Shown: positions 8,277-15,381, counted from the first letter of the stretch. The stretch is 20,133 nt of DNA from Gammaproteobacteria bacterium (GCA_016844485.1 JAENIZ010000025.1:1-20133), one strand, 5' to 3'. Numbers and translations are program-made. The notes: a model not told the origin generated them from the sequence alone.

Positions 8277-8343
8277 ATCGCGATCATAGAAAACGCGTTT
8301 TGCAGCGCTGTAAATGGAAAAGCAGGAGCTTACACGGAACGAT

Positions 8344-9057
8344 ATGGCAGTCAACCTTATTGCGACCGAAATAGTTAACAAGTGGCGGAAACATAATTGT
8401 CTTTGTGGCCTGTGCGGCGTACCAGTGTCCCGCGAGGATTCGGGTCTCTGCAAACCCTGTGCTGCAGACCTCCCAAAGAATGACAGGGCCTGTCCAGGGT
8501 GCGCTGTGCCTATGCCTGCTCCGCTGTTATGCCCGGAGTGCCTGCAACATCCCAATCATGACATCACCAGCATTTTCACCCTGTACAGATACGAATATCC
8601 AATCAATCGTCTGATTCAAGCTATGAAGTATCAGGCACGTACAGACATTGCCTGCAGTATGGGAAATCAATTGGGGCTTGCTGCCCTGGGGCAGGGATTG
8701 CCCATCCCGGACTGTATTATTCCGGTACCCCTGCACAGATCGCGTGTGGCAGAGCGCGGCTATAATCAAGCGCTGGAAATCGCGCGCCCTTTAGCAAACA
8801 TGCTCGGTATCCCCATTGATCTAAAAACCTGCAAACGTAACCGCAGAACACTCCCGCAGACCGGCCTGCCAGCACAACAGCGCAGACACAATATCCGTGG
8901 TGCATTTACCATCACCCGCACACCAAACTACGGTCATGTGGCGATCATTGATGACGTCGTGACAACGCGTGCGACTGTGAATGAACTATCAAGGCACCTG
9001 ATGCGTGCCGGCGTTAACCGTATTGATGTCTGGGCTTGTGCGCGGGCATTTTTCTAA
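8344..9057 (+). CDS. comF: ComF family phosphoribosyltransferase-like protein
   Basis: This 237-residue member of the ComF/GntX family is related to proteins needed for DNA uptake or use of DNA as nutrient; the exact activity is uncertain. The N-terminus has cysteine pairs of zinc-ribbon type (C21/C24, C36/C39, C50/C53, C63/C66). The C-terminal phosphoribosyltransferase fold shows IIPVPLHRSRVAERGYNQA, TLPQTGLPAQQRRHNIRGAF and the PRPP loop DDVVTTRAT (203-211). Most relatives have Gly where R209 stands. ATG 8344 was preferred over 8314 because GGAACGAT precedes it. It is divergent from bioB, a common comF-bio arrangement in proteobacteria, and convergent with gyrB. A BirA-like operator overlaps its first codons. 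Confidence 0.9.
   Translation: MAVNLIATEIVNKWRKHNCLCGLCGVPVSREDSGLCKPCAADLPKNDRACPGCAVPMPAPLLCPECLQHPNHDITSIFTLYRYEYPINRLIQAMKYQARTDIACSMGNQLGLAALGQGLPIPDCIIPVPLHRSRVAERGYNQALEIARPLANMLGIPIDLKTCKRNRRTLPQTGLPAQQRRHNIRGAFTITRTPNYGHVAIIDDVVTTRATVNELSRHLMRAGVNRIDVWACARAFF
8348..8381 (-). promoter_or_regulatory. Putative BirA operator with bioB promoter
   Basis: On the minus strand the halves read TTGTTAACT and GGTTGACTG, separated by exactly 16 bases. From memory, the E. coli bio operator is TTGTAAACC, 16 bases, GGTTTACAA. Matches are 7/9 and 6/9 with identical spacing. A -35-like TTGTTA (8381-8376) and -10-like TAAGGT (8359-8354), 16 apart, lie inside it, just as the bioB promoter does in E. 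coli. Transcription would start near 8347, giving a bioB leader of about 70 bases. Biotinyl-AMP-bound BirA would then shut off bioBFHCD. The site falls in the first codons of comF, so it may also affect comF. Confidence 0.6.
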
Positions 9058-9064
9058 AAATCCG

Positions 9065-9154
9065 TCAGGTATCGAGGTTTTCTACCAACAGTGCATTTTG
9101 TTCAATAAATTCGCGTCGCGGCTCGACCTGATCTCCCATCAGGGTGGTAAATAT
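9065..9154 (-). pseudogene. gyrB: Displaced C-terminal end of gyrB (out of frame)
   Basis: These 29 codons plus a TGA read IFTTLMGDQVEPRREFIE and then QNALLVENLDT, which is the normal conserved C-terminus of gammaproteobacterial GyrB. The segment lies in a different frame from the main gyrB reading frame, which continues for 18 non-conserved residues and stops at 9102. Conservation of this segment shows that the gene was, or really is, full length. The true gene end would be 9065, 7 bases from the convergent comF stop. Confidence 0.85.
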
Positions 9155-11441
9155 CATATAACGCCCGGGTCTTGGCATCCATCGTGGTTTCCCAGAGCTG
9201 ATCCGGATTCATTTCGCCCAACCCTTTATAGCGTTGAACATGTAACCCGCGCGCGGCTTCGTCAAGCAACCAGTCAAATCCCTGTTTTAGCGAACCGATA
9301 TTAAATATCTGCTCCTCGCGCTCCATTCTCGCACCGGCCCCCAGGCTGTGTTTCCCTCCCAGAATTATGAGGTCCTGGTATTCCTTTGAGGCAAAGAATT
9401 CGGGTGAAAATACATTGGAAATTTCTACCCCATGAACCGTCATCGTGACACGTCCCCCATATTCATCTCCACGTGCGGTGGTAAACACCTCAATGCTGCA
9501 TTCCATTCTGCCTTCGGCCCTGTTTTCCAATTGCTTGCGCAAGTCCTCAAACCAGGCGTTAATCTGATCCTTGTTCTTGTATCCTGCGTGAGTAAGGCAT
9601 GGCATATTTTGCATGACAGTGATCAACTCCGGACGGTAACGCTTGGCCAGGCTCTGTAGCGCCCGTCTCATCACCATATAATCATCAGCCAATCTCTTCA
9701 GCTCTTCGCCATGTATCGGGGTTGCAGTAACATTCGAAAAGAACCTTGCGCCCTCCAGGGCAAGTTCCATCAGATAAAGGTCGCGCTGCTTGTCGTTGCG
9801 CAGGTAGCGCTCGGATTTTCCTTTTTTAACCTTATAAAGCGGCGGTTGGGCGATATAGATATAACCGCGTTCGATCAATTCCGGCATCTGCCGGTAAAAA
9901 AAGGTCAGCAATAAAGTTCGTATATGAGAACCGTCGACGTCTGCATCCGTCATGATTATGATCCGGTGGTATCTGAGTTTTTTAATTTCAAACTCATCGC
10001 GCCCTATCCCACAACCCAGCGCTGTAATCAAGGTGCCCACTTCGACGGAAGACAGCATCTTGTCAAAACGTGCTTTCTCTACATTCAGGATCTTGCCTTT
10101 TAGCGGCAATATTGCCTGATATTTCCGATCCCTCCCTTGTTTGGCTGATCCCCCCGCCGAATCTCCCTCAACCAGAAACAACTCGGAGCGCGCCGGATCT
10201 TTTTCCTGGCAATCGGCGAGCTTACCCGGCAAACCGGCCACATCCAATACTGACTTACGGCGTGTTAATTCCCGCGCCTTCCTGGCCGCCTCTCGTGCCC
10301 GGGCTGCTTCGATGATTTTCTCGCAGATTGCCCGGGCCTCCAGCGGTTTTTCCATCAAAAATTCCTGAAGCTTCTCCCCAATCACCGACTCCACTACCGA
10401 TTTGATCTCACTGGACACAAGCTTGTCTTTAGTTTGCGAGGAAAACTTGGGATCCGGCACCTTTATCGACAAGACTGCCGTTAAGCCCTCTCGTACATCA
10501 TCACCGCTGATTTCAACCTTAGCCCTAGCTATAAATCCTTGATTTTCAAGATAATTATTAAATGTCCTGGTTAGCGCCGCCCGTAACCCCGCCAGATGGG
10601 TGCCGCCATCCCGTTGCGGGATGTTGTTCGTAAAACAAAAAATATTTTCCTGATAAGAGTCATTCCATTGCATAGAAAGTAGTATCGTTGTGCCATCCTT
10701 TTCCTTGTTAATATCGATGACGTTTTCGTGCAGTGGTGTCTTGTTTCTGTTCAGGTGTTTAACGAAGGCGCTGATGCCGCCCTTATATTCAAATACGTCA
10801 TGCTTGGAAGACCGCTCGTCAACCAATTCTATACGCACCCCGGAATTCAGAAAGGACAGTTCTCTAAGTCGCTTGGCCAGGATGTCATAATGAAATTCAA
10901 TATTTTTAAATACTGATACACTAGGTAAAAAACGGATCTCGGTCCCGGTTCGTTCTGATGTCCCCGCTTTTTGTAATTCTGCAACAGGCTTCCCTTGCCG
11001 GTACTCCTGGCGATAACAGCCGCCTTCCCGGTAGATAGTAAGAAATAGCCGATCAGACAGGGCATTCACAACCGATACCCCCACACCATGCAGTCCGCCG
11101 GATACCTTGTAGGAATTGTCATCAAATTTACCGCCCGAATGCAGGGTGGTCATGATAACTTCGGCGGCAGAATGTCCTTCTTCGACATGGATCCCGACCG
11201 GGATGCCGCGCCCATCATCAATTACTGTTATTGATTGGTCTGTATGTATCACTACCTTGATGTTTTTACAGTGCCCGGCCAGGGTTTCATCAATACTGTT
11301 ATCAACCACCTCAAAAACCATATGATGCAGGCCTGTGCCGTCTTCTGTATCACCGATATACATACCGGGCCTGCGGCGTACCGCGTCGAGGCCCTTAAGG
11401 ACCTTGATGTTACTTGAGTCATAATTATCTTTGCCTGACAT
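9102..11441 (-). CDS. gyrB: DNA gyrase subunit B, C-terminus altered by frame break
   Basis: This is the ATPase and Toprim subunit of gyrase, which works with GyrA to add negative supercoils. From ATG 11441 (AGGGAA upstream) it has 779 residues. The GHKL ATPase motifs are DNSIDE (47-52) and DGRGIP (76-81), with GGLHGVGVSVVNALS near 115. The Toprim motifs are EGDSAGG (425-431) and DADVDG (499-504). The long insert after Toprim, typical of Beta/Gammaproteobacteria, is present, followed by QRYKGLGEMNPDQLWETTMD. After residue 761 the frame shifts: 18 unrelated residues follow, and the true C-terminus lies in another frame at 9154-9065. About 12 conserved residues are absent at the join. An upstream in-frame ATG at 11462 is less likely. 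Confidence 0.95.
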   Translation of the reverse strand: MSGKDNYDSSNIKVLKGLDAVRRRPGMYIGDTEDGTGLHHMVFEVVDNSIDETLAGHCKNIKVVIHTDQSITVIDDGRGIPVGIHVEEGHSAAEVIMTTLHSGGKFDDNSYKVSGGLHGVGVSVVNALSDRLFLTIYREGGCYRQEYRQGKPVAELQKAGTSERTGTEIRFLPSVSVFKNIEFHYDILAKRLRELSFLNSGVRIELVDERSSKHDVFEYKGGISAFVKHLNRNKTPLHENVIDINKEKDGTTILLSMQWNDSYQENIFCFTNNIPQRDGGTHLAGLRAALTRTFNNYLENQGFIARAKVEISGDDVREGLTAVLSIKVPDPKFSSQTKDKLVSSEIKSVVESVIGEKLQEFLMEKPLEARAICEKIIEAARAREAARKARELTRRKSVLDVAGLPGKLADCQEKDPARSELFLVEGDSAGGSAKQGRDRKYQAILPLKGKILNVEKARFDKMLSSVEVGTLITALGCGIGRDEFEIKKLRYHRIIIMTDADVDGSHIRTLLLTFFYRQMPELIERGYIYIAQPPLYKVKKGKSERYLRNDKQRDLYLMELALEGARFFSNVTATPIHGEELKRLADDYMVMRRALQSLAKRYRPELITVMQNMPCLTHAGYKNKDQINAWFEDLRKQLENRAEGRMECSIEVFTTARGDEYGGRVTMTVHGVEISNVFSPEFFASKEYQDLIILGGKHSLGAGARMEREEQIFNIGSLKQGFDWLLDEAARGLHVQRYKGLGEMNPDQLWETTMDAKTRALYDIYHPDGRSGRAATRIY

Positions 11442-11468
11442 AATTTCCCTTCTCCAAATCAAACCGGC

Positions 11469-12542
11469 CTATTTTACCATCTTTGTAACCTTTCCCTGTT
11501 TCACGTGGAACCGCCTGTACGCTGTGTTTTTAACTTTTCTTATTTCAGGTGTTGTGGTCGTAATAAATATTTGCATGTTTAGTGCGCTCAATAACGCAAA
11601 AACCACCTCTCTTGTCTTACCGTCCAGCTCCACAGAAAGGTCATCAATCAGTATCAGGGGATATTCACGTTTTTTTGTTTGATATTCATAGGCCTGCACA
11701 AGCATTAACAGGATTACAAAAAGCTTGCCCTCCCCCCGGGAAAGTGTTTTGCCGGCCTCGTGTCCATTTGTATAAAATGTGATGTCTTCGCGGTGCGGGC
11801 CGCTTTGGGTGTGCCCCAGCCTGATATCATTATCCCGCTGGGTTCTCAGACAATTAAGGTACGTCTCTTTTCCGTCCCCAGCTGAATTTATTGCGATTTT
11901 TACCCCTTTGAACAGGCCGTCCGCACACTGCTGCAGACCCTCCTGCAGGCGTGATATATATCCCCGTCTCAACACTATTATTCGCTCTGCGGCATTAGCC
12001 ATTGCCTTCTCCCAAGGGTTAAATTGTTCATCTTTACCCCCCTTTCTGAGCAGGATGTTCCGGTGCCGAAGGGCCTGATAATAGTTTTGCCAGCTACCGA
12101 TATAATCCGGTTCCATGTGGAACATGGCCCAGTCCAGCCAATGTCTTCTTTCTCTTGGGGTGCCCGCCAATATCCTCTGGCTGTCCGGTGTGATTATTAG
12201 AAGGGGGAGGTTCTGCGCCTGTTCCGAGCGTCGTGTAATCCTGGCCCCATTAAAGCGTATCTGGGTTGAACTTACGCTCTTGTCGAGCCCGGTTATGATA
12301 TGTCTCCCGTTATCGTCAACCAATTGTGCTACTACAGTTAGGCTTGTCCTGCCGTGTTGAATGACGTCCCCAATCCTTGGGGTCCTGAATGATCGCGCCC
12401 TTGCCAGAAGATGAATGGCCTCAAGAACAGCGGTCTTCCCCGCTGCATTTTCCCCATAGAGGCAATTAATGCCCGGGCAGCATTCAAGATGTGCCCCGAC
12501 CAGATTTCTGACGTGATTAATATCCAGTTGCGCCAAGCGCAT
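11469..12542 (-). CDS. recF: DNA replication and repair protein RecF
   Basis: This SMC-like ABC ATPase binds ssDNA-dsDNA junctions with RecR and helps load RecA at gaps. It has 357 residues, the normal length. The Walker A motif is GENAAGKT (30-37), with Ala-Ala in place of the usual Gly-x. SRTPR-like segments, GPHREDITF and the signature SRGEGKLFVILLMLVQA follow, and the Walker B is LILIDDLSVELD. The reading frame is intact. It lies 11 bases after the dnaN stop and 27 before gyrB, in the standard dnaA-dnaN-recF-gyrB run. Two ParB-box-like sequences are embedded in the coding region, at F141-P145 and F345-K348. Confidence 0.95.
   Translation of the reverse strand: MRLAQLDINHVRNLVGAHLECCPGINCLYGENAAGKTAVLEAIHLLARARSFRTPRIGDVIQHGRTSLTVVAQLVDDNGRHIITGLDKSVSSTQIRFNGARITRRSEQAQNLPLLIITPDSQRILAGTPRERRHWLDWAMFHMEPDYIGSWQNYYQALRHRNILLRKGGKDEQFNPWEKAMANAAERIIVLRRGYISRLQEGLQQCADGLFKGVKIAINSAGDGKETYLNCLRTQRDNDIRLGHTQSGPHREDITFYTNGHEAGKTLSRGEGKLFVILLMLVQAYEYQTKKREYPLILIDDLSVELDGKTREVVFALLSALNMQIFITTTTPEIRKVKNTAYRRFHVKQGKVTKMVK
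11497..11512 (+). promoter_or_regulatory. parS: Putative parS (ParB-binding) site 1
   Basis: The 16-mer TGTTTCACGTGGAACC differs at two positions from the B. subtilis-type consensus TGTTTCACGTGAAACA. It differs at one position from TGTTCCACGTGGAACC, the form I remember for Pseudomonas. It keeps the invariant CACGTG core. It lies about 2.2 kb from the likely origin, inside the last codons of recF, where it encodes RFHVKQG. ParB would load here for chromosome segregation. The parAB genes are not in the window. Confidence 0.65.
12109..12124 (-). promoter_or_regulatory. parS: Putative degenerate parS (ParB-binding) site 2
   Basis: On the minus strand the 16-mer is TGTTCCACATGGAACC, one mismatch from TGTTCCACGTGGAACC. 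The mismatch is in the central CG step, which ParB normally needs, so binding may be weak or lost. It lies in recF (residues MFHMEP) about 600 bases from site 1. Relatives often encode FHVEP here, which corresponds to the intact core. Confidence 0.4.
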
Positions 12543-12553
12543 GCTGTCAGCAG

Positions 12554-13654
12554 CTAAAGGCGCATTGGCATAACAACATATTTACAGTTCTGTTCTTCGC
12601 TCGGCAGTAACAAACAGCTGCTGTTTGGATCGGTGATGGTTAGAACAACCTTGTCTGTTTTTATTGCATTTAAGGCATCTAACAGGTATGACACATTAAA
12701 GCCAATCTCTATGACCTCACCTGTATATTCAACCTCAAGTTCCTCTTCCGCCTCTTCTTGTTCAGGATTGTGTGTAAGCGCCTTGATGTTGCCAGGCCTT
12801 AAAATAATCCTTACCCCTTTGTATTTCTCATTCGATAAAATTGACGCCCTGGTTAAACTTTGTCGCAAGGCCTCTCGATCTGCAAGTATTGGGGTCTCTG
12901 TTGATTTTGGTATAACGCGCCCGTAGTCCGGGAAGCGGCCATCAATTAATTTGCTAGTAAACTGCAACCCCTGCATTGTTATCCGGATATGGTTTTGGCT
13001 TATTTGCACCCCCACCGGCTCATCATCGTCTCGCAGTAATCTTACTGCCTCACTTACCCCTTTCCTTGGGATAATGACCTGAACAGGCTCCTTTATATTA
13101 ATTTCCACATCGATTTCCTTAAGCGCAAGTCTGTGGCCATCTGTAGCAACAGAGCGAAGTTTGTCCTTACTCACTTCAATTAACAGCCCATTCAAATAAT
13201 AACGCACATCTTGCTGTGCCATTGCAAACATAGTGTCCACAAGTAGTGCCTTTAATACCTTTTGTGGAATTTTAAAGTCAATGCCCGGATTGGATATCTC
13301 TGTGGCCGGGAATTCACTGGCGGGAAGGGTCATCAGGGTAAACCGGCTCTTACCTGACTTCATTACGACCTGGTCTTTACTGATCGTGAAATCAAGCATT
13401 GCACCTTCAGGCAGGGCCCTGCAAATATCTAATAGTTTTCTCGCCGGGAGGGTAAATTCAGCATTTTCCTTCGCTGCCTGTTCAATGGTGGAAATTAACT
13501 CCACCTCCATATCTGTCCCCGTTAATGTTATCGAGGCAGGCCCTATATTTATTAAAAAATTTGATAGCACGGGGAGTGCGTGCCTCCTTTCAATTACGCC
13601 ATTAACTATTTGCAGACTGGGTAAAAGTTGCTCTCGTTGTATAGTAAATTTCAT
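12554..13654 (-). CDS. dnaN: DNA polymerase III beta subunit (sliding clamp)
   Basis: This is the ring-shaped processivity clamp, which encircles DNA and tethers Pol III and many other proteins. It has 366 residues, exactly the family length. It starts MKFTIQREQLLPSLQIVNGV and ends KYVVMPMRL, the canonical C-terminus that forms part of the protein-binding pocket. Three clamp domains follow the usual pattern; YYLNGLLIE and SVATDGHRLAL are visible in the second, and DGRFPDYGRVIP leads into the third. An acidic stretch (EQEEAEEELEVEYTG) in domain 3 is longer than in E. coli. It is second in the dnaA operon, but a 198-base AT-rich spacer separates it from dnaA, so it may have its own promoter. 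No strong ribosome site is seen. Confidence 0.97.
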   Translation of the reverse strand: MKFTIQREQLLPSLQIVNGVIERRHALPVLSNFLINIGPASITLTGTDMEVELISTIEQAAKENAEFTLPARKLLDICRALPEGAMLDFTISKDQVVMKSGKSRFTLMTLPASEFPATEISNPGIDFKIPQKVLKALLVDTMFAMAQQDVRYYLNGLLIEVSKDKLRSVATDGHRLALKEIDVEINIKEPVQVIIPRKGVSEAVRLLRDDDEPVGVQISQNHIRITMQGLQFTSKLIDGRFPDYGRVIPKSTETPILADREALRQSLTRASILSNEKYKGVRIILRPGNIKALTHNPEQEEAEEELEVEYTGEVIEIGFNVSYLLDALNAIKTDKVVLTITDPNSSCLLLPSEEQNCKYVVMPMRL

Positions 13655-13852
13655 ATGTATATCTAAATAATATTTATAATATATAAACCCTGTATATGTT
13701 GATATCTGTTATTTTTTATTTAAAATCAATAAGTTAATACACTAACTAGGTATGTTGATATGGCCGGGGTTTATCTGTGATCCCGTGTGGAAAAAACGGA
13801 GAAAATGTTTGGTGTTTAATTATCGGTATACCCGGTACACATGATACACACA
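13655..13852. other. oriC: Candidate oriC: AT-rich dnaA-dnaN spacer with unwinding element
   Basis: This 198-base spacer holds no gene. Bases 13655-13745 are extremely AT-rich. The segment 13703-13715, TATCTGTTATTTT, matches the E. coli origin 13-mer consensus GATCTNTTNTTTT at 12 of 13 positions. A DnaA box with one mismatch is at 13786-13794. The rest contains TTATC cores but no further good boxes. The dnaA-dnaN spacer is a known origin site in several bacterial groups. The strand switch of the flanking genes, however, lies one gene away at dnaA/rpmH, which leaves some doubt. Confidence 0.5.
13786..13794 (-). promoter_or_regulatory. DnaA box (one mismatch)
   Basis: The minus strand reads TTTTCCACA against the consensus TTATCCACA, with one mismatch at the third base. 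It sits about 70 bases from the 13-mer-like unwinding element in the dnaA-dnaN spacer. Confidence 0.45.
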
Positions 13853-13857
13853 TCATG
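13840..13857. repeat. Perfect inverted repeat at the dnaA stop
   Basis: CATGAT and ATCATG flank a 6-base spacer (ACACAC). It overlaps the dnaA stop codon (13853-13855). There is no T-tract, so it is not a typical terminator. It could be a protein-binding site within the putative origin, or chance. Confidence 0.35.
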
Positions 13858-15193
13858 TTGTCAGTATCTTACCAAGATTGTTGTAGTCTTCCTCTATTCT
13901 CTGTTCCGTCTTGCGTAAACCCGAAATTTTTCTGCAGGCATGCAGGACAGTTGTATGATCCCTGCCGCCAAAGGCATCCCCTATTTCAGGTAAACTATGA
14001 TTGGTAAGTTCTTTTGACAATGCCATGGCAATCTGTCTGGGGCGGGCAACAGAACGATTGCGGCGCTTGGATAGCAGATCGGCAACTCGAATTTTGTAAT
14101 ATTCAGCTGTTGTCTTCTGGATATTTTCGATTGATACCTGTTTATCTTGTATTAACAAAAGATCCTTAAGTGCTTCTTGGGTAAATTCCAGGGTGATGGG
14201 TTGACCGGTCAGGTTCGAATTAGCCACGACACGATTAAGTGCGCCTTCCAGTTCGCGTACGTTGGAACGAAAACGTTTCGCGATAAAGAAAGAAACCTCA
14301 TCCGGTAAAGAAATATTAAAACGCGCTACCTTCTTGTTAAGGATGGCTACACGTGTTTCCAATTCAGGGGGTTCAATGGCTACGGTTAGTCCCCAGCCGA
14401 AGCGGGATTTGAGCCGCTCCTCAAGTCCATCCACTTCTTTAGGATAACGATCACAGGTCATGACAATCTGACGCTGTCCTTCGAGTAGTGTATTAAATGT
14501 GTGAAAAAATTCTTCTTGAGAACGTTCTTTCCCCGCGAAGAACTGAATATCATCAATCAGGAGCGCATCTACATTGCGATAATAGCGTTTGAAATCATTG
14601 ATAGTATTGTGTTGCAGGGCTTTGACCATGTCTGCGACAAAACGCTCGGAATGAAGATAGGCAATGTTTGCGCCAGAAGATTGCTGCAGTATGGAATGAC
14701 CGATAGCCTGCATTAAATGAGTCTTACCAAGGCCAACACCGCCATAGATAAATAAAGGGTTGTATGAATTGCCAGGGTTTAGAGATGCCTGCAGGGAAGC
14801 AGCACGCGCCAGCTGATTGGATTTTCCTTCAATAAAGGACTCAAAGGAAAAATCAGGATTGAGATTGTTTACACGCCTCAGGGGGGGTGCATGTGAAACA
14901 GGAACGCTGTTCTGATTTGTTGTTTTCTTCAGTTGTGGAACGCCGGGGGACTGGCTTCCAACTTCTATACAGATAGAAATTTTGTTATCGGAGATAACAT
15001 TATTAAGTAACTCCCTAATTAGAGACAGGTATTGTTCATTCACCCAGTCCATTACAAATCTATTCGGGGCCAGCAAGCGGATAGAAGAATTATCTTCTAT
15101 AGCGTGTAATGGGCGAATCCAGGTATTAAATTGTTGTGGTGATAGTTCTCCTTCAAGGCGATCCAGACAATGTTTCCATGAAGAAATCCCCAC
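13853..15193 (-). CDS. dnaA: Chromosomal replication initiator protein DnaA
   Basis: This AAA+ initiator binds DnaA boxes and opens oriC. It has 446 residues from the chosen GTG at 15193, preceded by GAGG seven bases upstream; a second GTG at 15199 is too close to that site. Domain I starts WKHCLDRLEGELSPQQFNTW. A variable linker of about 80-115 residues follows. The AAA+ domain has Walker A GGVGLGKT (151-158), Walker B LLIDDIQFF and RSNVRELEGALNRV. The C-terminal DNA-binding domain carries the signature GGRDHTTVLHACRKI (about 409-423). The frame is intact. It is the first gene of the dnaA-dnaN-recF-gyrB run and divergent from rpmH. A DnaA box near its promoter suggests autorepression. Confidence 0.97.
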   Translation of the reverse strand: MGISSWKHCLDRLEGELSPQQFNTWIRPLHAIEDNSSIRLLAPNRFVMDWVNEQYLSLIRELLNNVISDNKISICIEVGSQSPGVPQLKKTTNQNSVPVSHAPPLRRVNNLNPDFSFESFIEGKSNQLARAASLQASLNPGNSYNPLFIYGGVGLGKTHLMQAIGHSILQQSSGANIAYLHSERFVADMVKALQHNTINDFKRYYRNVDALLIDDIQFFAGKERSQEEFFHTFNTLLEGQRQIVMTCDRYPKEVDGLEERLKSRFGWGLTVAIEPPELETRVAILNKKVARFNISLPDEVSFFIAKRFRSNVRELEGALNRVVANSNLTGQPITLEFTQEALKDLLLIQDKQVSIENIQKTTAEYYKIRVADLLSKRRNRSVARPRQIAMALSKELTNHSLPEIGDAFGGRDHTTVLHACRKISGLRKTEQRIEEDYNNLGKILTT

Positions 15194-15247
15194 AACCACA
15201 CCTCATTAAAATTATTACCAGAATGAAAACAGGAAGAGGGGAAGAAG

Positions 15248-15276
15248 TCTATACCGGAAAGGTGCGCTTATCCACC
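15248..15276 (-). promoter_or_regulatory. dnaA promoter region with overlapping DnaA box
   Basis: On the minus strand a -10-like TATAGA (15253-15248) is preceded, 14 bases upstream, by GGTGGATAA (15276-15268), which is a DnaA box (TTATCCACC on the plus strand, one mismatch at the last base). The box covers the expected -35 position, a layout that would let DnaA repress its own gene. No recognisable -35 hexamer is present. Confidence 0.45.
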
Positions 15277-15308
15277 TCCAGGCAAGAAATTTAAAATAGT
15301 CCGACAAA

Positions 15309-15338
15309 TTGACATGATAAAGATACGGGCAGTATGAT
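15309..15338 (+). promoter_or_regulatory. Sigma-70 promoter for rpmH-rnpA
   Basis: A perfect -35 TTGACA (15309-15314) and a near-perfect -10 TATGAT (15333-15338) are separated by 18 bases. This is the strongest promoter seen in the window. Transcription would start near 15345, giving a leader of about 50 bases before rpmH. That leader contains a 5-base-pair hairpin at 15367-15381. Confidence 0.75.
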
Positions 15339-15366
15339 AACCGGCTTTTATCAGGGCAGGAAAACA

Positions 15367-15381
15367 TGCTGTTCCACAGCA
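15367..15381 (+). other. Small hairpin in rpmH leader
   Basis: TGCTG and CAGCA pair perfectly around a TTCCA loop in the predicted rpmH 5' leader, 14 bases before the ATG. There is no U-tract, so it is not a terminator. It might affect ribosome access, since no Shine-Dalgarno is seen; chance is also possible. Confidence 0.25.

Noticed and set aside
8277..8555. N-terminal extension of the bioB frame, 93 codons
   Set aside because: It overlaps comF on the other strand, lacks BioB similarity and would run through the putative operator and promoter.
9047..9060. ATTTTT/AAAAAT palindrome between convergent comF and gyrB as a bidirectional terminator
   Set aside because: No GC stem and a loop too small to form; overlaps the comF stop only.
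9465..9480. CACGTG core within gyrB (CTCCACGTGCGG)
   Set aside because: Only the core and one side match; the other arm does not form a palindrome.
13771..13779. DnaA box TTATCTGTG in the dnaA-dnaN spacer
   Set aside because: Only the TTATC part matches; four mismatches at the remaining positions.
14885..14900. Third parS-like sequence in dnaA (GTGAAACA half perfect)
   Set aside because: Only about 12/16 overall and the CACGTG core is broken, so it is close to chance level.
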